From JANNPJ01 sp965200525 (lineage in GTDB: Bacteria > Actinomycetota > Actinomycetes > Actinomycetales > Kineosporiaceae), in NCBI GenBank assembly GCA_965200525.1, contig OZ241368.1, positions 2,108,001 to 2,172,000 on the forward strand: a DNA stretch of 64,000 nucleotides, read 5' to 3'. The position numbers and the translations under genes were made by a program. The notes under the pieces are model-generated. The model made no database searches. It had not been told where the DNA came from and saw only the letters and a list, made by a program, of their open reading frames with translations. Below, in pieces: positions 1-9,312 of the stretch (positions are counted from its first letter, which is position 1; every line of letters starts with the position of its first letter).

Positions 1-3
1 AGC

Positions 4-2358
4 GTGACCGAGATATCTCCGAGCCGTGGCAGTGAACCCACTCCGATTCGCCGTGATCTGCAGGACACCATACTGCAATACCTCGAACGAGAAGATTCAG
101 TTGGCGCGCAACTGATTGGGCTCGGGGGCTCGGGCAAGACCGTGCTGATGCACATGCTTACGGATGACCTCAACAAGCGTGGCCGATCCGCCTTCTACGT
201 TCCCTTGTCCGGTGTGGGCAAGCGGGGCGAGGTCGGCAGCCGAATCTTGCGTGTCATGCATGGTCGGGGGCGAATGGGCCGCTACGCCGGAAGAACCCTT
301 CAGTCATCCGCCGGCGCACCTCCCGTGTCCGAGGTGGTGGAGATCCTGCGAGACTTGGGAACCGAGCCGACACGGTCGGTCCTCCTTCTTGACGGACTAG
401 ATGAGGCCGTCGATCCAGAAGGCACTGCCTCCACCGTGGAGGAACTCAGCCACTCGCTGGACAACTGGCAGATCGTGGTCAGCTCCCGGTCTAATACCCG
501 TGATCGACGCCGCTATGCTGACTTCGCGACTTTCGAGCTCGGCCCCCTCACCCACGACGAAAGCCTCAGACTGCTCAGTGCTTACGCTCCCGAGGCTACC
601 GACCAACGGATTGCGGATGCCATCACCGCAAGTGACGGATCTCCGCTCGCCCTCGCCCTCATTGCCCAATTGCCGCTAGACCAAGTACTAGATCGACTAC
701 TGGTGCCGCGGCCTCTGTCCGAGCTGCAAGCGGTGATCAGCAGAGCTTTGGAATCTGCGATCACGGCTTCGCCCGATACCGCCAAGGCACAAGCATTATT
801 GGAGAGGCTCGCGCTGCTGGGAGGCAGAGAAAGCATCGCCTCTCTCGCCGCATGGTCGGGTATCTCGGAGGAGGCAGTCGCCCGACTCTTCCAAAGCTCT
901 GGGGCCAGGATTTTGGATCCTGACACCATTGGTATGCACGACGCCGTGATGGCGCACCTCATTTCGCGGCGCTTGCGGGCGCAGCCGTTCCAATTGGCCG
1001 AGCTGCGGCTCGGCGCCGAAGACGCCGAGCGCGACGATCTACTCGAGGAGACCTTCGTACCGCGGCAAAACCTGGCGTCGATCCTCGATCAGCACCGCTC
1101 GATCGTTGTGGGTGATCGTGGCGCAGGCAAGAGCGCGATTTTCCGCAAACTGTCCGCCCGACAGGGCGAGGTCCAGATCTTCCCGGTGACGAACGCCGGC
1201 GACCTACTACAGAAGATCACGGGTACGGCGCAGGACGCTGACACTCTCCGCGCGGCCTGGCTGGTGGTGGTCACCGCCGTTCTGGCTGGCGCCCTTCCCG
1301 AATCGGCTCCCAAGAAGCTGCGCCAAGAGGGCGTCAAGTTACGTTCGGCCGTTGGGCTCCCGACCTGCCCTGTCAGCCGGTTCCGTAAGGCGTCGCGGGC
1401 GGTCGCGGGCCCCTTCCGGGGGACGACGCTGAGTTTCGCGGTAGGACCAGTCAATCTGGACGTGCAGTTGCCCGCAGGCGGCCGGGCCAGCGGAGCCACA
1501 GTGAATGTCGAATTATTCCTGCAGGAATTACAGGGCCTACTGAACAAGACCAATCGTCATGTCATGGTGTTATTCGATCGCATCGACGAACTGTTCAAGT
1601 ACGACCGTCCCCGGCAGGAGGCGGTCATACAGGGCCTCCTCCAGATGGAGGGCCATGTCAGCATGCTGGACGGGATCGCGCTCGTCGTTTTCCTCCGTAC
1701 CGACCTCTTCGAGCTTTATGACATTCAGGAGAAGAACAAACTGATCTCTCGACGGCTGTTGCTCGAGTGGTCGGAGGAGGATTGGCTCCAAGTTCTGGTA
1801 CGGCGAGTCCTCGCTAACGAGCAACTCGATTGGGTAGCCGAGAGGTTGCGACTGCCGGATGGTGGGATCGAGACCCGGCCGGCGCTTAGCGCGCTCTTTC
1901 CCGCAGAGATTGAAGGCCGTCCCCTTGATCGATGGCTCGTCGACTCCGTGCGCAACGGCAACGGCGACGTATCACCCCGCTTGGCCGTCCTCCTGCTCCA
2001 CCTGGCGCGCGATTACTCAGCCCGGCAGGCCGAGAGCATCGACGGGCTGCCTCTCTTCACGGCCGACGTGGTTGCCCGTGCCATGACCGAAGTGTCAGAA
2101 CTCAGCTTCTCCGAGGTCGTCACCGACTTCAAAGTCGCTTCGTCGTTCGTGCTGAACTGCCGAGCCGGCAAGCGGACCACGTTCACCCTTGCCGAGGTCG
2201 AGAAACTGTTCGACCCCAGCGAGGGAACGATCAGCGAGCAAGTGCGCCTCCTTGAGCGCCTCGGCTTCCTTGAACGGATAGTGGTCGAGACCGACGAGGG
2301 CGCGCAGCCGCGCTTCCGGATTCCCGAGCTCTACACCCGCTGCTGGGATCACGGCTGA
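4..2358 (+). CDS. Dual P-loop NTPase, STAND-like plus Sll1717-type ATPase
   Basis: A 784-residue protein carries two complete nucleotide-binding modules. The first has a Walker A motif GLGGSGKT at residues 39-46, a Walker B ending LLLDGLDE near 127-134 and an IVVSSRS sensor-like strand, as in STAND/AAA signalling ATPases. The second has GDRGAGKS near 370-377 and a Walker B VLFDRIDELF near 521-530. It resembles the P-loop ATPases called Sll1717 family. Residues about 725-760 look like a winged helix. No nuclease or membrane effector domain is visible. The gene begins with GTG three bases into the window, so the true start may lie upstream. It converges on the NACHT gene at 3164-6565. A role in phage defence or stress signalling is inference from architecture and neighbourhood. 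Confidence 0.75.
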   Translation: MTEISPSRGSEPTPIRRDLQDTILQYLEREDSVGAQLIGLGGSGKTVLMHMLTDDLNKRGRSAFYVPLSGVGKRGEVGSRILRVMHGRGRMGRYAGRTLQSSAGAPPVSEVVEILRDLGTEPTRSVLLLDGLDEAVDPEGTASTVEELSHSLDNWQIVVSSRSNTRDRRRYADFATFELGPLTHDESLRLLSAYAPEATDQRIADAITASDGSPLALALIAQLPLDQVLDRLLVPRPLSELQAVISRALESAITASPDTAKAQALLERLALLGGRESIASLAAWSGISEEAVARLFQSSGARILDPDTIGMHDAVMAHLISRRLRAQPFQLAELRLGAEDAERDDLLEETFVPRQNLASILDQHRSIVVGDRGAGKSAIFRKLSARQGEVQIFPVTNAGDLLQKITGTAQDADTLRAAWLVVVTAVLAGALPESAPKKLRQEGVKLRSAVGLPTCPVSRFRKASRAVAGPFRGTTLSFAVGPVNLDVQLPAGGRASGATVNVELFLQELQGLLNKTNRHVMVLFDRIDELFKYDRPRQEAVIQGLLQMEGHVSMLDGIALVVFLRTDLFELYDIQEKNKLISRRLLLEWSEEDWLQVLVRRVLANEQLDWVAERLRLPDGGIETRPALSALFPAEIEGRPLDRWLVDSVRNGNGDVSPRLAVLLLHLARDYSARQAESIDGLPLFTADVVARAMTEVSELSFSEVVTDFKVASSFVLNCRAGKRTTFTLAEVEKLFDPSEGTISEQVRLLERLGFLERIVVETDEGAQPRFRIPELYTRCWDHG

Positions 2359-3163
2359 CAAGCGGTTGGGATCACAACCCGAGAACCGTATGTCAAGAAA
2401 CGCAGTCAGCGCCATCTGCGCTAGACGGGTGATGCTTGGCCGGTTGCTCAAGAGCCCCACCGACTGTCGGAGCGTTGAGCCGGATCCTGGTTATGTCCGT
2501 CCACAGATCGGTCCGGAGCAGTCGCCCCACCCACAGGACCTGCGACACAAACCAGGTGCAGTCGGCGTTCGCAATCTCTCCGTGGCGTCCCAATGATGAT
2601 TCACGAAAGCGACAGCGCGGCGTCCTGGTCGAACCTAGGTTAGTGCGGGCTGCAGGAAGCGGACCAACGGTCGCCGTCTCCCCAAGATAAAGAACAAGCA
2701 GGTCCTCGCTGACATCGAATAGCCGGACACAACTCCGATCACCTGCTCGGGCGGAGTTCCGGCATGGTGACGGCAGGACCGGCATCGTGTCGTTGCCGTG
2801 CACCCTGCTGGCCAGCGCCGGCTGGCTCGCGGGCGTTCGGCAACAGGCCCCGGCCAACGCGGGAGTGGCGGCCTGCCTGCCGCTGCTCGAACCGTCGAGG
2901 CGCTGATCAGCCTAGTTCCTTCTTCTGAGGCACCGCCACGCGCGTGCGCCCAAACCGCCCTGCAACAAAGGACTCATGAGGTTGGAAAGGGTTCGCTTTG
3001 CTGGCTCCCCGGCCCCACCGCAGCCCAGGATGGGCGATCTATGCTGCGATGATCATCATGCTTCCAGCAGCGGAGCGATGACCTCCCCGATTCCCCAGAG
3101 GACAACGACCGCTACTGGCTGCGCACGACCTGTACACGCTTCAGCGCGTCGGTAGTGTTCGTG
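2359..3163. other. 805-bp region with no recognisable gene
   Basis: This stretch separates two convergent NTPase genes. Short open frames occur on both strands, the longest being 154 codons on the minus strand at 2393-2857, but none shows a recognisable motif. I see no clear terminator hairpin. It probably holds eroded coding sequence and intergenic DNA. Confidence 0.5.
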
Positions 3164-6100
3164 CTATCTGTAGGTTCCCTGCTCGTCGACCTTGAACCAG
3201 CCGCGCTCCCGAGCAATCTCGATCAGCGGGTCATAGGTCCTCGGTGGCGTCCGCGTGTAGATGCTCGGTTGTGTTTCTGTCGGCGTCGGCGTTGGGTTCC
3301 GGAAGCCGAGCAGCGCGGACACTGCAGGGTCTGCGGACATGACGTCTTCCGGCAGCTTGGAGATCCATCCTTCCGCGCTGCAGCGAAGCGCGCAGTCGAT
3401 CACCGGTCGGCGGCGCGGTTCGGGCAGCGCGTCCAGGACCGCGAACCATGCGTCGAAGAGCTCAACGACGACCGCTGCGGTCGCGACGCACCACAGTGCC
3501 AGGCACCACTCCGCGGAGGCGAACTCCCGCTCAGCGGCAGTCAGATCGGAGTCGGAGTCGATCCGGGCGTGCTCGAAGCGCCACCATCCGGCATCGCCGG
3601 CATTCTTGCGGGTCTGCTCGAGCAGCGCTGCTGGGTGGCTGCCGCGGCCGAATGCGAGTCTGTCCGGCTGACGCTGCAAGCCCAATCTCATCGGCGCGGC
3701 TGCTCCCATGATCGCTATTTGGGAGCTAAGCCAAGTCGGGCCGACCACGTCGAACATCGCGGCCGCCGTGTTTGCCCACGGGAATGTGCTGCCTTTCTGG
3801 CCGCGGCCGAACTTCCGCTTCTCAGCGGCCGCAGCGAGCGCCGGACGCTCATGACGCAGATGTTTGAGTGCCTCCTGCCGGCGCCGCCGCTGCTCGGCGC
3901 TGCTCTCGGGGAACCCTGTCTCGGATTTGGTGAGGTGGTCCTCGGGCGCGAACGCGATGGCGATCTGCGCCGGTAACGATCTCACCGAGGAAACGTTCGG
4001 GCACATCCCGTCTAGGACGCTGTCCAACAGCGCCTTCTCGAACTCACCACCGGACGGAGCGACAAGCCCGGTGTCGAGGATCCGCTGGGCCGCCAGGGGT
4101 CGGGTGAGGTCCACGCCGGTCAGATCAACCGTCCGGCCGGCGGCCGCCTCGTAGGTCGCCGCCATCTCGAGCCAGGCATCGAGCTTCTCGGGGTCCTCGA
4201 TGCTGCCGACCACGTGGCCGACCCACCAGGACGCGAACTGGCTCTTCTGGTTCAGCAGTTCTCGCAGTACACGAACCTGGAGCCGCGCGAACGGCTGCCC
4301 GGGGTCGGCGATAATCCGGTGGGTCAGTCGCTCCCAGGTCGGGTCGGGTCCACCCCCGACAGGTTCGGGCAGCGCCGGGAGGGGGCTGATCTCGCGCCTC
4401 GTGAGTGCATTGATCAGGACGTGCATGTGGCCGTCGGCGCACAACGCTGTGAGCACGTCGCGGGCCAACCGGGGGCGGTTCGTGAAGACGCCGTCGGTCA
4501 ACAACGTCCACCCTGCGATGACGGCGTGCGGCGGCGGGTCGTCCTCAAGCTCCTCGATAATCCCGTAGGCGAGCACAGCGACGTCGCTGCCTTGAGCGTT
4601 CCCGCCGTAGAACCGCGCAGTGTTCATCCAGTAGGGGCGTCGAAGAAGCTCACGGAAGACCTCGACACGATCGAACTTCTTGGTCTCCTCGCCGGCGAAC
4701 CGGTACAGGAAGTTCGCCGCGAAATACTCGCGCAGGGAGAGGACCTCGAACTCGTAGGTGCCCTCGACTTTGCTGGTCAGCGCCCAGAGCCGGTCGCTTG
4801 CTGCCTCGAACAACTCATCGACGACGGTCTCGGGGTTCCCGTAGGTGCGCTGGTAGTGGCGAATGCTGGCCTTCAGGTCGGCAATCGTCATCCGTGAGTG
4901 GACCCGATCGGTCTCGCTGTGTGACTGCAGGTGCCAACCCAGAAATGGGATGATCGAGCGCAGCTCGGTCTGGTGCCGCCGGACCGAAGCTGGATGTTTG
5001 TTGGCCTCGCGGGCCAGGAGCAGGTCGACGTAGGAGTCGTAGAGCGTGGTCCGTTGGTCAGGTGTCGCCTCGCCGTGCTTGTGGAGAAGGTCGAGCAAGA
5101 TGGTCAACTGCATCGGATTTCCGGCCAACTCGTCGAGATAGGGCTCGGAGATCTTTGCGTGGAACGCGGTGCGCAAGTTGCGGCCGGCCGAGCCGACGAT
5201 GTTGCGCACCGCGCTCCACCGCCGCAGGTACTCTTCGCGCTGCTGCCGCGTCAGCGGGCTGAGGACAACGACGTCGAAATGGTCGGTCGAGGGCTCGGGA
5301 AGCTCGTTCGCGCTCGGCCGGGTGGTGACCACAATGCGCGGCGGAATGTCGTAGCTGCGCCCACGGCGGGCCAGGTTGTCGATCTCCTTCACAACCGTAG
5401 CCCGAACCGAGGGGCGTCCGACCTCGTCGAGGCCGTCCAGGACGATCAAGCACGGCACGAGCGCGAATAGGTCCTGGACCTCAGCGGGTGCGACTGGAGC
5501 GCCAGCGGCGTGGGACATGACATCCGCAAGAAAATGCTCGAGCCCGGAGACGGCGGCGAGTCTCTTCTTGGTCTTCTTCGTCGAGACCGACTCGGTGTCG
5601 AAAATGTCGACTCCGCTCATCCAACGGGCGTAATCGCTAAGGTCCACCCGCACCGGGAAGAGCGGCTTGTCCACCGTCGGAAGGTTTGGTGGGCGCAGCG
5701 CTGCGGGGACGAATGCGGTGCGGTGGACCTGGGAGATATACTGAGACAGCGTCGACTTTCCCTGGCCTGGGGCTCCGCGGACCACGGTGTTCCAGCGACG
5801 GGCCTGCGCAGGCTCGAACTTGAGTAGGTATCTGGCGGCCCCGCCGATCGGTTGGCGGGCGAGCAGGTCAGGGTCGCGACGGTCCCGGATGATGAGCTTG
5901 TCGGCGTTCACGTCGATGAACAGGTCGGCGACCTTTTCCCGGTCGATGTCAACCTGGCTGAACTTGACTCGCTCATCGTCGTCCCATTGGACCGCAGCGA
6001 CCTTGCGGACGATCCTGCGTAGGCCGACATCATACTGGCCGCTGCGGTCCTCCGCGACCAGGTAGCGCACAAGCTCCCACCCGGCGAGCATGTCGGCGTA

Positions 6101-6565
6101 CTTCCACAGCAGGAAGTCGTCGGAGTTGTCGACCATCCCGTCGATGGCTTCGCGCCACAGGCAGGTCATCTGTGCGAGGCCATAGTCCTTGGCGTGCTGG
6201 TCAAGCAGCGTGTTCAACCGGTCGAAGGTGCCGGTGTCCGCTTTCCCTGTACTCGGGATGTTCGTAACCAGAACGTAGCGGCGAGCACCGTCCCGTACGA
6301 GGCGTTTGATGTTCTCGGCCTCGCCGGTCACGGCCTTGTCGAGCCATCTGACGGGATCCCTCTCCATACCCTTGACCGACCACTTCACCTGGTAGATCAG
6401 CGATCGGTCCGACCCGCGAGTGACGCCGTCCCTCCCACCGTCGGCCTGGCGCAGGGGAAGGGGCACGAAGTCGGTGAACCGCGCAGTCAGCAGCGCGTTC
6501 GCGAGCAACTGGAAGTTGTGGTCTCCCAGACGTTCGTACAGATACTTGTAGCGGCTCTCGGGCAC
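3164..6565 (-). CDS. PD-(D/E)XK nuclease-NACHT NTPase, candidate antiphage NLR-like protein
   Basis: A 1133-residue protein. Residues 1-100 resemble an Mrr-type restriction endonuclease: GGRDG with Asp46, then YQVKWS with Gln59-x-Lys61, matching the D...(E/Q)xK catalytic pattern. A NACHT NTPase follows, with Walker A GAPGQGKS at 264-271, Walker B LIVLDGLDEV at 373-382 and VVTTRPS near 412-418. Residues about 450-1133 are long and mostly helical with no motif I recognise, which is the usual place for a sensor region. Nuclease-NACHT fusions are known antiviral STAND proteins (Avs and bNACHT types), in which ligand binding drives oligomerisation and nuclease activation. The defence role here is inferred. 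The first 95 codons and the upstream DNA are duplicated at 39623-40563. The gene looks complete and lies just inside a putative attachment site. Confidence 0.85.
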   Translation of the reverse strand: MPESRYKYLYERLGDHNFQLLANALLTARFTDFVPLPLRQADGGRDGVTRGSDRSLIYQVKWSVKGMERDPVRWLDKAVTGEAENIKRLVRDGARRYVLVTNIPSTGKADTGTFDRLNTLLDQHAKDYGLAQMTCLWREAIDGMVDNSDDFLLWKYADMLAGWELVRYLVAEDRSGQYDVGLRRIVRKVAAVQWDDDERVKFSQVDIDREKVADLFIDVNADKLIIRDRRDPDLLARQPIGGAARYLLKFEPAQARRWNTVVRGAPGQGKSTLSQYISQVHRTAFVPAALRPPNLPTVDKPLFPVRVDLSDYARWMSGVDIFDTESVSTKKTKKRLAAVSGLEHFLADVMSHAAGAPVAPAEVQDLFALVPCLIVLDGLDEVGRPSVRATVVKEIDNLARRGRSYDIPPRIVVTTRPSANELPEPSTDHFDVVVLSPLTRQQREEYLRRWSAVRNIVGSAGRNLRTAFHAKISEPYLDELAGNPMQLTILLDLLHKHGEATPDQRTTLYDSYVDLLLAREANKHPASVRRHQTELRSIIPFLGWHLQSHSETDRVHSRMTIADLKASIRHYQRTYGNPETVVDELFEAASDRLWALTSKVEGTYEFEVLSLREYFAANFLYRFAGEETKKFDRVEVFRELLRRPYWMNTARFYGGNAQGSDVAVLAYGIIEELEDDPPPHAVIAGWTLLTDGVFTNRPRLARDVLTALCADGHMHVLINALTRREISPLPALPEPVGGGPDPTWERLTHRIIADPGQPFARLQVRVLRELLNQKSQFASWWVGHVVGSIEDPEKLDAWLEMAATYEAAAGRTVDLTGVDLTRPLAAQRILDTGLVAPSGGEFEKALLDSVLDGMCPNVSSVRSLPAQIAIAFAPEDHLTKSETGFPESSAEQRRRRQEALKHLRHERPALAAAAEKRKFGRGQKGSTFPWANTAAAMFDVVGPTWLSSQIAIMGAAAPMRLGLQRQPDRLAFGRGSHPAALLEQTRKNAGDAGWWRFEHARIDSDSDLTAAEREFASAEWCLALWCVATAAVVVELFDAWFAVLDALPEPRRRPVIDCALRCSAEGWISKLPEDVMSADPAVSALLGFRNPTPTPTETQPSIYTRTPPRTYDPLIEIARERGWFKVDEQGTYR

Positions 6566-7225
6566 GCCATCACGCTACCTGCTGGGCCCGACAGAGCCGT
6601 CAAAAGTCAAAGGCTGGCATCCGACTCATCCTGGTCCTTGGCCCGCATCTTTCATGAGGCGGCCGACGACGGTGGTGATCTTTTGTGTTGCGTTGTCGCG
6701 TTGCTGATTTTGGCATCGGGGTGTGACAGTGCGTCGGCTGTCGCGCCGGAGGTCACCGGTTCCGGGAGCCGGCCACGCGACGGCGACTCGCTGCGATGCA
6801 GTTGCAGCGTCCGCTCATGTGCTACTTGTCCGGACGTTCCGCGCGGCTCAGCCATCCATGACAGGCCCTGCTGGCGCCTGACGGGATTGGTTGTCGACGG
6901 TAGGGTTCACGCGCAGCAGACGCGCCCGCGTGGGTCGGCCCATCTACGGGACGTGAGCCACGGCCAGAGTCACGATCTACCGGCCTTGGAGCACTGGTTT
7001 CTGCTGCCAGATAGCGAGCCAGAACGCGAAGCTGATGACAGAAAGTGGCTGGAGGGGGTGGCATTCATCGACACTGCGTCACACCCTATGGCACCAAATT
7101 CGCAGCATATGGTATCGAAAGAGACAGCAGGTCACTGCATGGCACTGTTCTGACCGTCTGAAAATCGATAGGTCGGCGGTTCGACCCCGCCCCTGGCCAC
7201 CATTGGATCATGCTCTGACCTGCAG
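6281..7225. repeat. Long direct repeat, copy A (0.94 kb)
   Basis: This segment contains the first 95 codons of the nuclease-NACHT gene, about 580 bp upstream of it, and a tRNA-Phe-like 3' half. It matches 39623-40563 in the same orientation with scattered substitutions and small indels; I judge identity to be well above 90 percent by eye. The left boundary is abrupt at codon 95. The right boundary lies about 20 bp beyond the tRNA-like block. Confidence 0.95.
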
Positions 7226-7542
7226 TTTCTCGCTGTGTGTGCTTATCCGGACACCGCTCCTAGATGATCCAGCGGCTCAAAAGCGGCTCGAGCGGTAATG
7301 ATCAAGCGGCTCAACAATCGGTAGGTCTTCCAGCGTTAGCGGAGCTCTCATCACTCATTCCGTCCAATTGGTGCTTCCAGTCACAACGCGGCTCATCCGC
7401 GAGCCCCAGAAATGTCACTGTAGGTAGTCAACCCTGGGTTGACGTGGCATGCCTCCCCCGCCACGAGACGTGACGGTGATCGGTTGTCCGGTTCGCGTCA
7501 AGTCTGAACATTTAGCTGACGGATCATGACGATCAGTTCGGC
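6566..7542. other. Non-coding stretch upstream of the NACHT gene
   Basis: Apart from the repeat and the tRNA-like attachment block I find no convincing gene here. The segment from about 7000 to 7165 recurs at 24126-24287 and at 40344-40506. Any promoter of the nuclease-NACHT gene must lie in the first few hundred bases, but I cannot pick one out. Confidence 0.5.
7150..7204 (+). other. Putative att site: 3' half of a tRNA-Phe(GAA)-like sequence
   Basis: The 55-bp block runs from an anticodon-loop-like CTGAAAA (anticodon GAA) through a T-arm GGCGG-TTCGACC-CCGCC to an acceptor strand CCTGGCC followed by ACCA. The 5' half of a tRNA is missing: no GGCCAGG acceptor start or D-arm lies the right distance upstream. 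An identical block is at 40489-40543. Such 3' tRNA halves are typical of the distal attachment site left when an integrative element inserts into a tRNA gene. Confidence 0.75.
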
Positions 7543-7710
7543 ATGTCGGAGGATGACTGGAGGGGTGCAGATCTCACATCCGCCCGGACCGCCAGGCAGA
7601 TCTACGTGCCCTGGGTGAACTGGGTCCTGCTCGTGGCAGTCCTGGTCTTCGCTTCTCGCCGGACGGCGGCGTTGGTGTACGCCTTCGGCATGGCGGATCC
7701 TCCTCCTTGA
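7543..7710 (+). pseudogene. kup: Kup potassium transporter fragment
   Basis: An open frame of 55 codons encodes RQIYVPWVNWVLLVAVLVF followed by ALVYAFGMA. This is the conserved Kup/Trk-type potassium uptake region in which an YVPW.NW helix is followed by A.AYG.A. The full transporter has over 600 residues, so this is an internal scrap with neither end. It lies between the attachment block and the IS4-type element and suggests a deletion during island decay. The assignment is from motif recognition. Confidence 0.7.
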
Positions 7711-7748
7711 TCAAAGGGAACCTGAATGGCTACCGCGTGACGTCAAGA

Positions 7749-9312
7749 CGCAATGCCGTGAAGACTAAGTTGATCAAGGTCGGTGGGTGGGTGTTCGGCG
7801 TGGCGGCTGTTTGAAGGCTGTGGATCCTGTTTTGATGCGGGGCATGGCTGTTGATGTGATGGTTCGTCCGGATCAGGTGTCGCTGGGGGTGCTGGTCTCG
7901 ACGGTCAGCCGGGATGTGATCGACAGTGCGGTCGCTTCGCGGGGGCTGGGTGCGAAACGTTCGGATGGGAAGTTGCCGGCGCATGTGACGGCGTATCTGA
8001 CGATGGCGATGTGCTTGTTCGCCGAGGACGCCTACGAAGAGGTCGCTGCGAAGGTCACCGGGTCGCTGTCACGGTTCGGGGTGTGGGATGCGTCCTGGAG
8101 CGTGCCGTCGGCTAGTGGGATCACCCAGGCCCGTAAACGGCTGGGAGCTGCGGTGATGGAGGAGATCTTCGAAGGCGTCGTCGAGCCGGTCGCGACCAGC
8201 GATACCCGGGGGGCGTGGGTGCGGGACTGGCGTGTTCTGGCGATCGACGGGTTCGAGGTCGACGTGCCCGATAGTCCCGCGAACGCTGAGCAGTTCGCGT
8301 ACTCGGGGTCGACTGAGGCCAATCATGCGGCGTATCCGAAAGTCCGGGTGGTGGCGTTGGCTGAGTGCGGCACCCATGCGTTCTTGGCGGCTGAGGTCGC
8401 CTCGTCCGCGGTGGGGGAAAGAGTTCTGGCCCAACGGATCTACCCTCGTCTGCGCGCTGATGAACTTTTGACTGCCGACCGGAACTTCTACTCCTTCACC
8501 GACTGGGCGGCCGCCGCGCAGGCGGGGGCGGCGTTGTTGTGGCGTGCCCCTACCGGGCTGGGGCTACCGGTCCTGGAGGTCTTGTCCGACGGTACGTATC
8601 TCAGTGCTGTGGTGGACCCGAAACTGCGTGCTGGGCGGCGCGAGAAGATCCTTGATGCTCTGCGCAACGGCGTGGACGTCGATGCCGACCTGGTGCATGT
8701 GGTTCGGGTGATCGAGTACGACGTGCCTGACCGGGCCGGCAACGGCACTGGCGAACTGATCGTGCTGCTGTCCACAATTACCGAGGTCGCTGATGCCCGC
8801 GCTGATGAGCTTGCCGCCGTTTACCACCAGCGCTGGGAGGAGGAGACGACGTTCGCGCAGCTCAAGACCCACCTGCGTGGCCCGGGACGGGTGCTGCGTT
8901 CGCGTCTGCCCGACCTCGTCGTGCAAGAGATCTGGGCCTGGTTGATCGTGCACTACGCGATGGCGGTCCTGATCGCGCGGGCCGCCGAAGCCGCCGATAT
9001 CGATCCCGACCGGGTCAGCTTCACCCGGACTCTGCGCCTGATCCGCCGTTCCGCTACGGGGACGGCGGCCATTTCCCCCTCAGGACTGGGCTGAAGCCCA
9101 GCAGGACTTCTGGGCGGACATCACCCGCAAGCTCAACCCCGCCCGTCGGCACCGGTCGTGCCCCAGGGCGCTAAAACGTAGACATCACAACGGGTACCGG
9201 CTCAAGAAGCGAACCGAACCCGCCAGTACTCGCCACGACGGCCCACCCACCATCCGCTTCCACCAGCTCAAACCCCGAGCGGCTTGATCCACTTAGTCTT
9301 CACGGCATTGCG
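7749..9312. mobile_element. IS4-family insertion sequence, 1564 bp
   Basis: The element is bounded by near-perfect inverted repeats of about 30 bp that start CGCAATGCCGTGAAGACTAA. Direct repeats TCAAGA at 7743-7748 and 9313-9318 flank it and fit a 6-bp target duplication. Removing the element and one duplication restores a shorter C-terminus for the minus-strand gene at 9300-10472, so it inserted into that gene's last codons. A partial copy of its left end lies at 17462-17605. Confidence 0.85.
7787..9287 (+). pseudogene. IS4-family transposase with a C-terminal frameshift
   Basis: The main frame (435 codons, to 9094) has the IS4 N-terminal domain, then a DDE core with LAIDGFEVD, LLTADRNFYS and the YHQRWEEE..FAQLKTHLR motif. 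Near 9065-9080 the frame runs into TGA. A different frame carries on with FPPQDWAEAQQDFW and a basic tail ending at 9287, as expected for the natural C-terminus. A one-base indel explains this. The loss is about 70 residues beyond the catalytic Glu, so activity is uncertain. The true start may be the ATG at 7844 rather than the GTG at 7787. Confidence 0.85.

Noticed and set aside
2393..2857. 154-codon minus-strand frame between the NTPase genes
   Set aside because: No family motif, start context or neighbour support; kept only as a note on the gap.
7100..7204. Complete tRNA-Phe gene
   Set aside because: The 5' acceptor strand and D-arm are missing and the anticodon stem is poorly paired; only the 3' half is present.
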